Positions 13,039-24,800 of a DNA stretch of 64,000 nt are shown piece by piece. The stretch is from Dipetalonema caudispina (Eukaryota; Nematoda; Chromadorea; Rhabditida; Onchocercidae). The translations under genes and the position numbers were made by a program. Location: positions 33,501-97,500 of the forward strand of contig JABVXV010000238.1 of assembly GCA_013365325.1 (NCBI GenBank). The letters are read 5' to 3'. Under the pieces are notes generated by a model. That model had not been told where the DNA came from. It did not search any database and saw only the letters and a list, made by a program, of their open reading frames with translations. The number at the start of each line of letters is the position of its first letter. Position 1 is the stretch's first letter.

Positions 13039-14548
13039 TAAAATATTTCAAATCTTAAAATTATATAATCGTAAAATGATAAGGAAAAAAAAAGAGAGAA
13101 TATTCTTATTCATACAAATGCAATGATAATAATAAATAACAAATGATAACTGATTACTATCCATAATAAAACATTCCGTTTCAATAATTCATTAAATAAA
13201 CACTCATTATAAAATCTAAACAACCACGTCAAATATCACGGAAAAACGTGAAAAGCAACATGAAATATCATTGGAAAGTGTATGTGATCACATCACATAC
13301 TTACTCCAATACGTACGTTATTCCAATTTTTTTTTTTCTTCCTTTCAAATTTTTTAAATTCTCCTAAAAAATAAAATTTGTAACAAAATTAAAAATTAGA
13401 AAATTAGAAATTACAATTGTGAGAGGAAGAAAAGATGAATGTAATAACAGATATCTATTCTATATAGGGAATAGAGAGAAAAAAAGAAAAACAGAAAGAA
13501 AAACCAGTTCAATATCATCCGGTATTTCGAGTTTCGGGCCAATCAATTTCCAAAAAAGAAAAGAGAAAAAAAAAAAATTGTTGGCATATTTTTACATTTT
13601 TTTTTTTTTTTGAAAAGTAGCATTCATTCGATCAATTAAACTGTTCTCTTTAAATTAGCAATGTGATAACAATTATATTACTGATATTTAATTGATAAGA
13701 AACAATCAATACTTTTAACAAATCTAATCATGTAATTTCAATATTCGATTATTTTTCAATTTTTTTTTTTTTTTTTTTTTTGCTTAAATGAATGTTTCCT
13801 ATCCAATTTTAAACTATTTCTGTATTATGTAATAATTTGGAAAGAGAATGATCGATCAGTTAAAGAAGACAAGAAAAAAATTTAAAATTGGATGAAAAGT
13901 AAATCATTTATCATTTCTCAGGTAAAAAAAAAAAAATGATGAAAAAATGAATTTTTTTTTTTTTTTTTAATCAATAAAAATTAATGAATGATAACTTATT
14001 AATAATAATAATCAATGAATACTTCTTGCTACAGTATTAAATTAATGCAATGATGTAATGGTTATTATTGAATAGGAATGATCCAGTAATGATTGGTAAT
14101 TTTAAATTATTTAGGTTTTGATACAGGAAATGTTAATTGAATGTAAAACTAGATGGAAGGGAAGAAAAAAGAAAAAAGGAAACAAGAACAGATGAATGAT
14201 ATTATTACTATCAAAAGAGAATTTGAAAGATAATATTAAAGTTTATGGAAAAAGATCGATAGTTTTATATCAGTGATGAGAGAAATACCGGAAGATGCGA
14301 AATAACTGTAACTACAACGGGTAATATTGCTCTAAAAATAAGAAAATATACCGATAACTTTTATTAAATTTCAGGATAAAATTCCAACCATTACAAAATT
14401 CTAATTCAAAACAACTAATAGATTTATTCCGTAAATTAATATGAATACTTGAATTGATATAAATATTTATGTGACATTCCCTAATGTCATATCTTTCTCC
14501 ATCCAATGAATCAATCACTGATCATAAATGAATAACATATTTGAATAT

Positions 14549-14572
14549 ATATGTATGTATGTATGTATGTAT
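14549..14572. repeat. (TATG)n microsatellite
   Basis: About five and a half units of TATG preceded by TATA. Confidence 0.9.
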
Positions 14573-15000
14573 TCTTGCTGTTATTCAAAATTTCCGGTAA
14601 ACATTACGGAGCAAGGCCATCAACCAAAACTGAACAGAATTAACCGTTAGAGGTTAAAGATGAAAAAGAATTATTTGCAAAAATTTATTTCAAATGAATG
14701 TAATATGATGTAAACAAAATGAATGATTATTCAATTTGATAACAATTTAAGCAAATATTTCAATCTGATAATGCGGGAAAAACAAAAAATATCTCTTGTA
14801 ATTATTTCAGTTATCAGTACTTTTTTTTTTTGTTATCCTTATCATATGTAAATTTATATATTTTCAAAATATTTTATATTTTAAATCATTTTTCCATTCA
14901 TTATTTTCATACTTTATGCGTTTATTTAAATAAGGAAAAAGTATAATGATTATCAATAACAATTTCTCAAACCGATCGATTTAATTTTTTCATATACATA

Positions 15001-15208
15001 TCTCATTCTTCCTTCCTTCCTTCCTTCCTTCCTTTCTTTCTTCCTTCCTTCCTTCTTTCCTTCTTTCCTTCCTTCCTTTTCCTTCTTTTAGTTCCTTTTC
15101 TTCCTTTTCCTATCCATTCTTCCTCCTCTTTCATCATCTGTTTTTTCCTCCTCTTCCATCATCTTTTTTTCCTCCTCTTTTTCCTCACTCTTTTTCATTC
15201 TCCTCCCA
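15001..15208. repeat. Polypyrimidine tract, (TTCC)n/(TTTC)n then CT-rich
   Basis: 15009-15080 is built of TTCC and TTTC units. The following 130 bases remain almost wholly C and T with scattered A. Long homopurine-homopyrimidine stretches like this can adopt triplex DNA. Confidence 0.9.
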
Positions 15209-15217
15209 TTTTCATAG

Positions 15218-15258
15218 AGGAGGGGGGAAGGGTGGGGGGGGAAGGGGGGGGAAGGGGG
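15218..15258 (+). repeat. G-run cluster, potential G-quadruplex
   Basis: On the + strand five G runs of 3 to 8 bases are separated by one or two bases (AA or T). This meets the usual G3+N1-7 quadruplex pattern. It is the only such G-rich block in an otherwise AT-rich window. Confidence 0.85.
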
Positions 15259-15360
15259 AATGAATCGACCAGAAATGAATAGTGTGAAGGAAAGGAAAGG
15301 AAGGAAATGAGCAGCATCATCCAGCAGCGCCACTTCTAGCATCATCCAAAACCACAACAC

Positions 15361-15682
15361 ACCACTATTACTACTACTATTACAACAATAAGAACTACTA
15401 CTATTACTGTTATTGTTATTATTATTATTGTACTATTATTATTATCATTGCTATTACTACTACTACTACTACTACTGCTACCACTACTATCACTACCACT
15501 ACCACTACTACTACTACTACTGCTACTAATACTACTACTACTACTATCGCTATCACTATCACTATCACTACTACTACTCCTCCTCTACTACTAATACTAC
15601 TACTACTACCACTACTTACTACTATTACTACTACTACTTACTACTAGTACAACTGCTACTACTATTACTGCTATTGCTACGC
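15361..15682. repeat. Imperfect triplet array (ACT/ATT/ACC)n
   Basis: About 320 bases of ACT repeats with ATT, ACC and GCT variants. Stops interrupt most frames and there is no gene context, so it is a microsatellite. Confidence 0.9.
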
Positions 15683-16218
15683 TGCTCTAACCCTTTTTTA
15701 TTTCGCATATAATTCAAAATATTTCACTTAATTTTAAATATTTTCTTTTTTTCTTCATTTTGAATATTAGATTTACCATTGCAATATGAAGTAAACATTT
15801 CAGAATCTTTCTGGAAATTATACTATTCATCTGTAGTACTGTAGTACTGTATATTATCATCTTTCTGTAGTTGTTGTTTTTTTTTTTTTTTTTTTTTTTT
15901 GCTAAATCTTTTCCTCCTATATTTCATGCAATTTTTCCTATAGGAAATTTTAATCATTTGAAATCTGATCATTTATACTTCTATCTTCTTTGAGATACTG
16001 TATCTACTGTAATATATACAATTGTATTGAGGTTATATGTACTACGGTGTTATTGTATATTTAGTTCATCAGAAATTCTTCTTTTACAAGAAATATATGT
16101 ACGGGTAGATCTTTGATAGTGAGATTGAATTTTTAACCTCATTTGATAGTGAGGTCAAAGATCGTTGATGATAAAGCAAAAAAAAAAAAAAAAAAAAATT
16201 GGTGATTTTTGAATTTCG

Positions 16219-16230
16219 AAAAATTTTCAG
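16219..16230 (+). promoter_or_regulatory. Candidate trans-splice acceptor for the zinc-finger gene
   Basis: AAAAATTTTCAG ends at 16230, only six bases before the ATG at 16237. A very short leader after a consensus acceptor is typical of spliced-leader addition in nematodes. A cis-intron with an upstream non-coding exon is the alternative. Confidence 0.5.
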
Positions 16231-16236
16231 GCACGA

Positions 16237-18852
16237 ATGTTTCGTTGCGTCGTTTGTCCATTACAAGCGCCAACATATGAAACTGTGGAAGAACTGGAAA
16301 TACATATTGCCGCGGATCATATCAGTCATATACCATATGAATGTGAACGGTGTCGTTTTTCAAAATTTCCAACTGAATTCGCTCTGATAAGTCACTGTAC
16401 TACGGATCATGGATTAAAAGAATTTTACGTTAGTTACTTAATTTATTATATGACAGTTATTATATATGTGTCGTTTATTTTTTGCTATGTATAATATCAT
16501 TTATTGGTGTCATTTGTTGTCAATTGATATAATTCAAAGTTGTGCCGAATGTATTATACATTTCACTATCCGACAAATAACTTCTTTTATATTCACAAGG
16601 ATTAGTAGAATTTTTAGCTAAGATGTCATTGCTTAGAAAAAAAAGAAAAAAAAATCGGAATAAATAACACTTAATAGAGTGCTTACTATTGAATTATTTG
16701 AGGTGCTTCTGTTGGATTTAAGATCATTTCCCATCCAATAATCTTTTTCAACTCTCCTTCGATAGTTGGAATTTGAAAGAAGTTAAACAACCGCTTTCTT
16801 ATTTTATTTATTTATTTATTTATTTTTCTATTCGATTATTCATCAGTTAATTATATGCTATTCAGGTAAGTTTCCGTAGATTATCTCAAGGTTATTTATG
16901 TAAGTTTCGTAAAATGTTCCAACTTACAATCCTTAAAATAATCCTATTCGTTTTATCAGCAAATAGATATATTGAAACTTCATTTTGTTCTTTTTCAGGT
17001 AAAATATAAGGTCACGCCAGATTTCCATCGTAAGCGTGAGAAAATCAGAGAAATGTTGCACCATTCTGTTACCGTGTCAAAAATTCCGTTTGGAGCTTAC
17101 AAACGACGAAAGTTTGTTTATGTGTTTGTTCACTTTATTTTGTCTTGCTTTTTTCCCAGTTTTATTTCTGATTTAAAATTAAGTTTTCCGGCATTATTTA
17201 TTAGCCTTTTAATTCATAAGTTTCAAAATTTGAAGAATAACCGACTATTCGTCGTTGCTCAATTCCGGAGATCTGTGTATTGCCTCGGTGGATTCCGATG
17301 AGTTGACTCGTATGACTGAAACCGAAAAAGAAACGAAAATCGAAAGTGCTAAAGTATCTTTTCTTGTAATAATATTTCAGAAGTACTTAAAATTAAAATA
17401 TTCTCATAATTTTGATACCATATTCCGAAGATTAAGATTTTGCTTCAAGAATTTTTTTAGGGTAGTGAAGTGGAACCAGAAGATAGCGCTTTGGAAAAGG
17501 AATCAGATTCGCAATCAAGTACATTCCCAGGTGGTGTATTGCAACATGATCCGGATCAAGTGAATATTGGTGAGCATCAATTTTTTCTCAAGCCTTTAAT
17601 TGTGACTAAACTATAATAGTTGACTAGACTTTTGAATTAATTTTCAATTCCAGTCGTTTATTTTGGCCATAATTCCAATCACAATGTTTTTTAGTGAGTA
17701 TTTTGGGTGATTTATACCGAAACGAAGCCGGCAGTAGTGCCAATACTGCTATAACGGGATGTGAGCCAACTGATATCGTTGATCCGTCAAATAGCTTAGC
17801 AGCTAGCAGCGATATGTTGTCGCAGCAAACGAAGAAACGATCAAGGCCACCTCGAATTTGTAATATCTGCGGTCTTCAAGTTACTGGTCAACGTTCATCA
17901 CTTATCTATCATGCTAATTCCAAGTACGAATTAACTATCCTGGTATTTTTTCCCGAACTTTTGAAGCTGCCCTTCTACATTTCAAAAGAAGTACAAAGCT
18001 TCAGAATAAGATTATGGATTATAAAATTTTAAAGCTTACCATATCTTATTAAAATCTCTAATAATAAAAGCGGTCGATAGGTATATAATTTCAGCAATAT
18101 AAATAACTTTAAAAGTAGGTCTGATCTAATCGACTCACATACGGTCGAGATTAAGATGTTTTCACCAAAAGGATACATTCTTTGAAGGCACGTACGTCTT
18201 CCGATGTTCTTCTGTCGTGAATGTAAAAAAACATGGACAACTATTACCAAATCGGACGTAATTAAGCATGTTAAAGCATGTCATGATGGTGATGAAAGCC
18301 TTATAGAGGATCATCGCATGCAGTATGCCAGTGATTTACATCATATCACCGACAAATGCTTCCCACGTAAAAGTCGAGGTTCTTTTTTTTTTGGTTTTGA
18401 TTTAACATTTAAATTTTCAATTGTAGGGACTCAGATTAATACTAAGCGAAATGAAAATAAATGGAATTAGTCGGAACTTGTATTTCGATTTTGCCTTTAT
18501 TGTATAATCAATTGGCTACGTTACGGTTTTTGTACAGTGGTACCACAATGAGAAAAAGAAAAGGAGAAAACAAATCATTCTTGATCTATTTTCGAAAAAA
18601 GATGATGCTGCACACATATTTGCATGTTAAAGATAACAAGTGAAATAAGGATGGTAAATTTGAATTATTTAAATCGATTGGTGATTATTATCAAAAACTG
18701 AAAAATACCTGTCCACTCAACTTCAGTGATTTTTCCGGACCTCTCATCGCTTTATAGTTTCAGGTAATTGTGCAGACGACGAAATGGAAAGCTTGATCAA
18801 TCCAGAATTATGGGTCAAAAATGAGGAAAGGGGTAGTTTTGTTAGCATCTGA
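16237..18852 (+). CDS. Four-finger C2H2 zinc-finger protein, alternative 3' ends
   Basis: Probable nucleic-acid-binding regulator. Exons in phase: 16237-16428, 16999-17111, 17236-17353, 17461-17569, 17695-17923 and 18188-18378, then one of two ends. The end at 18427-18470 gives 331 residues; the end at 18764-18852 joins in the same phase and gives about 346. Fingers 1 and 2 are at residues 3-29 and 34-59 (CVVC...HIAADH and CERC...HCTTDH). A basic linker (KYKVTPDFHRKREKIREML) and an acidic disordered stretch follow. Fingers 3 and 4 lie close together after KKRSRPPRI (CNICGLQV...H...H and CRECKKTW...HVKACH). Linkers are not the TGEKP type, so this is not a tandem KRAB-like array. I know of no clear named ortholog; it looks nematode-specific. 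The intron 18379-18426 is 48 bases and in frame, so retention would also be open. Confidence 0.8.
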
Positions 18853-18999
18853 CACTCGTATTGTAATCGGTTTAAGAAGATATTGCTACTTCGAAATTTA
18901 CATATTAAATTTTGTTTTCGAGGTTTTAATTTTTTATTTTTTGAATATGATTAAATTAAGAAGGTATTTTTCTCAAGTAACTCGTTAATAATGTTCAAG

Positions 19000-19114
19000 T
19001 TCCAATTGTGAAAGACGTTCAGCCCATTGGGCGTCTAAATCTGATGACGGTTGTGAAGACTATTTGCAAACCTTGCACCATTTGCTCGCTTTTTTACAGC
19101 ATCTAATAATGTGA
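19000..19114 (+). other. Coding-like stretch, possible extra terminal exon
   Basis: After a TTCAAG acceptor at 18994-18999 the sequence is less AT-rich than its surroundings. One frame is open as SNCERRSAHWASKSDDG then EDYLQTLHHLLAFLQHLIM and stop at 19112-19114. It lies 147 bases past the zinc-finger gene, on the same strand. None of that gene's last donors has the phase needed for this frame, though another frame would fit. It may be an alternative exon or a relic. Confidence 0.3.
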
Positions 19115-20748
19115 CCAAGTAGAAGTAATGCAGTGAATCATCTCAAATAGCACTAAAATATTTGTATCAAAATCATTCTAAGTATTAAGTCGGAAATTTC
19201 AAATTTCTTTCTCATTACGACACCAATGATTTTTGCAAATTCACTTGTTTTGCATGTGAAAATAATGTGATAAAATATGCAGGAAAAAAAATGCCAAACA
19301 ACGAAAAGGAGATTTGAAAAATAATATTCTTCAACTTTCTATAAACAAATTTGGTAATATTTCAAAGATAGATTACATTCACTCGCATTAACACAACTTT
19401 AATTCAAAATAATAAATATAATGCTAGCAATTTGCTTATATTTTGAAGAATTTTGTTGAATAACTTCATAGGATATATTTCGCGGAGAATATTAATGATT
19501 TACAAAGATGGCATAAATCAGGATAATCATCAAAAAGTGTTCAATAATAGGGAATATTTAGAGGTGCAATTGATTCATCCGCTGAGAACATTAAATTAAA
19601 TCAACTCTTCCCTTTCAATGCAGTAAGGAAGAAGGAAAATGAACAGTGATTTTCAAATTTTTGAATTTTTTGAAATTAGAGTAAATAACTTCCTTGAAAT
19701 TGTTTTTGCAGTAATCATTTTAATAATATCTATAAAATTTTGCAATATTCATGATCTAAAATAGTATTTACTAAGATAAATATCAAACATTCTTTTGCTT
19801 ACCTTATCATTTCCTATCTCTACCGATAATTTAGTCTATTCATCAGTATCTCACGCATAACGTATAAGCCATCGTGATTCATATATTTCGACTTTCTTAA
19901 TTCTTAGAGAATCGTACTAATTCAAAATTATACAAGATAAGAATGAAGTCTTACATTTTCCGGTTTTATATAACACTGAACGTAACCAAGGCAACGTAAA
20001 TCATACATAGCCTATTACAGTGTTGAAAATTTTTATTAGAATAAATAAATAATGAAAGGAAATTTCTGACCCATTCATAAAACATGGATGTAAGTAATCA
20101 TCTTGTCACATTTTCTCTTTCTACACATCAATCGCTTAAATTGTAAAAAAAAAAATACTTTTTAAAAAAAAAGTAGAAAAATAAAAATGATAGATAAAAT
20201 TTAAAAGTGGCATAAATTACTAAATTCATTGCTTTGATAAATTTTAATATTAAATTTGAAAAATTTTCTGAAAAAAAAAACTACCTTAAGAAGTTTAGGA
20301 TCAAATCCGGTTATTTTTGAAAGAAGTTCATTACCTTGCAATACACCAATTATACTAGACCAGATTTCCCGGTAAAGATTCTATTACGACGTAGCTTACA
20401 TAAAAATGAGTATAACGTAAAATTTTGGAATAATTTTATCATCCATGAATTTTTTTTTCCCCCTAACTATTAAGATTCTGCAATCATGCTAATAATAGTG
20501 GCACAATTTCATATTTTCTTTACAGTTAATTCCGGAATTAATCGTAATTTATAATTCTACATTTTATTTATCCATATTGAACGTATGATCGAAATCAATC
20601 TATCTTACCAAATGTTACATCCGATCTTCATTATTACTTGGCTTCAAATAATATAATAATTGAAATGAAATAAAATTTATTAATTGAACTGGATGAGAAA
20701 GGTTAATTATTGAATGGAAAAAAAAAAATGTTTAGTTTCAAAAAACGG

Positions 20749-20781
<33 letters not shown>

Positions 20782-21671
20782 TAATACGATCATAATTCTT
20801 TCTACCATATCTCATTCCTACTTAATAGAATCGGATGCTTTATGATTCATTGCAATTTTCATCACTGTCAAATGATCTGTCTTGAAATGTTCAACAAAAA
20901 CAACGATATTATTTGAGCCTACGAAAATGGTAATCCGTAACACATTTCATATCTTTCATCTTTTACCGTTTTTCCGTTTGAATCGGATTAATGCAAACAT
21001 CATTTATTATCAATATGGCTTAATCATATTAATCGGATGTAATTGATACATGAATTAAATTAACCGATTAAATTTCTTTCATGTTTAAAGTGAAATTAAA
21101 TTCTTCTACTTTCAATTATTAAATTCTCCTTTTCATATAAACGTCAATTTGATTTCTAATAATCTGAACCGATAATTTTCTTCACTTTTCAATCATCAAT
21201 AATAGCATTTTATTTGACAAAAGCAACTAAACGACAAACTTGTCGTTCATATTTTTATTTTCCGTACAACGTAAAATTTCCATTTCTAAACTATCATTAT
21301 TTTAATAACAATGTAATGCGTGTGATAAGTTGACATAACCAAACGATGAAAAAGAAACAGACTAATACGTTCATATACGTGAACTTATGACGTAAAAAAA
21401 AAAGTGTTATCAATATAGGAATGATATTATGACAAAATCAGTGCTTATTTCTCGATTAAATGAGCCTGATTAAAAGTATGTAAAACCATTTTTTTTCAGC
21501 ATTTTCCTGTTAACCGATAGTGAAGTAATTATTGGAGTATGACAAAATTCATTTTTCTTTTTTCTTTTAACAATAAAAATTTGCATATAAAGAAACATTT
21601 CATAACTTTTCGTAATGAAATGCAAAAAAAGACTTGCACTGATAACATAGATGTATGTGTGTATGTATATA

Positions 21672-21674
<3 letters not shown>

Positions 21675-21711
<37 letters not shown>
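21675..21711. repeat. (TG)n microsatellite
   Basis: About 18 TG units, preceded by TATG-rich sequence. ORFs on both strands here are repeat artefacts. Confidence 0.95.
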
Positions 21712-21712
<1 letters not shown>

Positions 21713-21826
21713 ACTTTTCGATATATTCAATATTTAATTATTTATCAAATATTTTATTCACATTTATTTCGAATTTTTCCTTTTTTTTTTTTTACAAATT
21801 AAATTCTATTAGGAAAAATATGTAAT

Positions 21827-24800
21827 TTAAAGTCGAGTGATCGTAAATCGATTAAATGATGAGCATTGTTGCAGTAATAAAGTAACCATCGAAGGGAAAA
21901 CAAATACAGCAATGGTAAAACTTATAATTGTAATTAGCATTAGAAAGACACCAATTTCAAAAAATGCTTGTGTTGAAGCACCAATTAAAACAAAACCGGA
22001 AAAAAATGAAGAAAGAGCTGCCAAAAATACGGGTATACCAACAGTAGATGCTATTACGCTGAAATATATTGGAAATAATTTAATTTTAATTAAAATTGAT
22101 TAAAAAATTTTCATCAAATAATTAAAATACTAATAATAATGCAAAGCAAACTATTCATTAGTATAATTTTTAGCAAAATTCAAATATTTTCCTCATTGAT
22201 TATTTTAATGATAAGTGATAATGAAATGAATTGTATTATTTTCCACATTCTATATTTTTGTCATACATAAGGTTAATGAATGCAGAACTGATGAATGATA
22301 TAAGTAAAAATGAAATTCACTATGTGAAAAATTAAAATTACCTGTAGTCAGTAGTTTTCTGAAGTCGGAAAGCAACAGCAAAATGAAGACAATAATCGAA
22401 ACTCATACCAATTGTTAATACAATAATTGTTGCTTCAACAACATTAACTGTCCAACCTTAAAAAAAATCTATTTATATTTATAATTTTAAAAAATTCACT
22501 TTAAAAAAAAACTTTCAAATCCTCAGAGAGAAAACACACACAAAAAAAAAAAACGAACAATTTAAAAATTTTAAATTAATTGAAAAGAAAAAAAAAAAAA
22601 GAAACTTACCAGTCCAAAGTACGATAGCAACAGTTAGAGTAACAATGGTAGCAATACAAACGATAGCCAAAAATGATAGGATCATATCAAAAGTGATAAA
22701 AATAATCACTACCATACTAACAACCAATGAAATAAATACCGAAATAGCGGTACCATTTAAAATACGCTCCAATAAATCATACAATTTTGTTATACGTCTA
22801 CTTGTTATAATTAATGGTTGATCAAATTCTGTAATTGAAAATAGTAAATGAAAGAAAAATATTCATTGATTGTAATATAATTTTAAAAAATTTAAAAATT
22901 TTCAATTTTTACTAACTTCATCAAAAAAAACATTCTTTTTTCTTTCAATCAATATTTAATTATTTTAGTTTGTAAAAGAGTTTCATGTAAATAAATAAAT
23001 AAATAAAATATTTGTTGGATAAAGGAAAAATTTTTTCATTCATTCATTAAACATAAATAAAAATACATAGGATAATAAAATCTTATACGTAAATAATAAT
23101 ACGTATGATAATAATCTTACACGTAAATTATAACACGTATGATAATAATCTTACACGTAAATTATAACACGTATGATAATAATCTTACACGTAAATTATA
23201 ACACGTATGATAATAATCTTACACGTATGATAATAATATGTGAAATGATAATGCTAGCATAAATATAATTTATTTAAAATTTTTACTTCGTCCCACTTTT
23301 ATGTTGTTTATGAAATTGAAAAATGGTTGCATTTCCTTGAAAACGGTTGATAAATTATATTGACTATGTGTTAGTAAAAAATATGCCAAAAAGACGCCAT
23401 TTTTATCAAAAATTGTCCCATCATTATCATTTTGTTGCCATTCATTAAATATCGGAAGTGATGTTGCATATCCATATTGAAGAAAACAACGTGAAAGCAT
23501 ATCACCGGTAAATGATTTTGGCTATAAAAAAAAAAAAAAAAAGAAAAAATTCGAAACTTTTGTAATATTAGCAAAAGAATGTTATCTTTTTAAAATATGT
23601 CAATAATTAATTACTTTACACTTTTAAAACAATATCTTTTAGGAATGTAAAATTATCATTGTGAAATTATTTACACAAATTATTAATTTTAAATTGAAAA
23701 GAAAAAAAAAAAGTTTTTCTTCATTCACTTTTTCAAATGATTAACTAACAGTTGATAATTCGGATTGTTTCGCACCAAATAGCTGACAACTTTTTGAAGT
23801 TGTATTCAAATTTGTCCATTTAATGAATTCATCCAACCATAATTTTTGTTTCACATTTGGATTGGTTTGATAACTGACATATTTGAGTAATGTCTAAAAT
23901 TAACAAGTATTATATGAAAAAGCTTCATTGCATTATTTTAACAAATATTTCAATTCAAATTTCTAGCAGGATATTAACTCAATTTTTTAGAATTAAATCT
24001 CTGAAAGAAGATTTTGAATTTTATGTTTTAAATAATTACAAAATTTTTTATGATTACACCTGTTCCGATAAACATATCTTGATATTGGCTAGTTTATCAT
24101 TAAATTAACAATTAACCTGAAATTCTAATAAATGATTGGCCAAAATATCAGCAAATCCAATATCTACATTTAGCGATCCTTTTTCATTTGGAATTAAAGA
24201 ACTTGCACTCCTAGAAAAATTTAAACTTATCAATTTTTCCATCTCTAAAATGAACAGATAAATTTGAAATAGTAAATAGTTACTAAATAACTAAGATTCA
24301 AAACTGATAATTATTAATGTTTTTCTGAAAGTTTCACCAGAAAGTTCAAATATCTCCGAGTTATACAATACTCAGAAATATTATTCTTACATATAAGTTC
24401 TGTATATCATCAAGATATTGCTTGAAATTTCAAAATTTACTCTAACCATCTAAATTCATTTTTTCATTTGAAAAAGATTTCAAATTACTAACGTTGTTGG
24501 TTTAATACCCCAAATAGCAATAGCACTCATTTTTGGATGTTGACCGATCGAAAAGTCGAATAACATTGCAGCATTTTCATCGAACCATTCATATGGATGG
24601 TTGGAACGTAAAAACTAAACGTAATAAAATAATTTACTTCTTTTTTTTTTTACCAAGATTAACTAATCTATTAAAATTAACTATTAATTACTTGATTACC
24701 CAAAATTGCATATCATTAACATTTGTTAACGCTAATTTATCATTTCATACATATCATTATTTAACTATTTTTCAATTCGGAAATTTTAAAGGAAAAATGA

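Larger units (their letters stand above)
13039..16230. other. Intergenic, low-complexity region
   Basis: It lies between the 5' ends of two divergent genes, so promoters for both should be here, but I can point to no specific site. It is made mostly of A/T tracts and the microsatellites listed separately. ORFs at 13419-13613 and 15088-15360 are products of purine/pyrimidine repeats, not genes. Confidence 0.6.
18853..21826. other. Intergenic region between convergent genes
   Basis: Apart from the coding-like stretch at 19000 and the TG repeat, I see only AT-rich DNA with poly-A tracts (for example 20755-20781). It holds the 3' ends of the zinc-finger gene (+) and the Dispatched gene (-). Confidence 0.5.

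Noticed and set aside
15088..15360. A 90-codon minus-strand ORF with a proline and acidic tail
   Set aside because: It is made of the G-run cluster and polypyrimidine tract.
23101..23236. CRISPR-like array
   Set aside because: Units are contiguous with no unique spacers, and the context is a eukaryotic intron.
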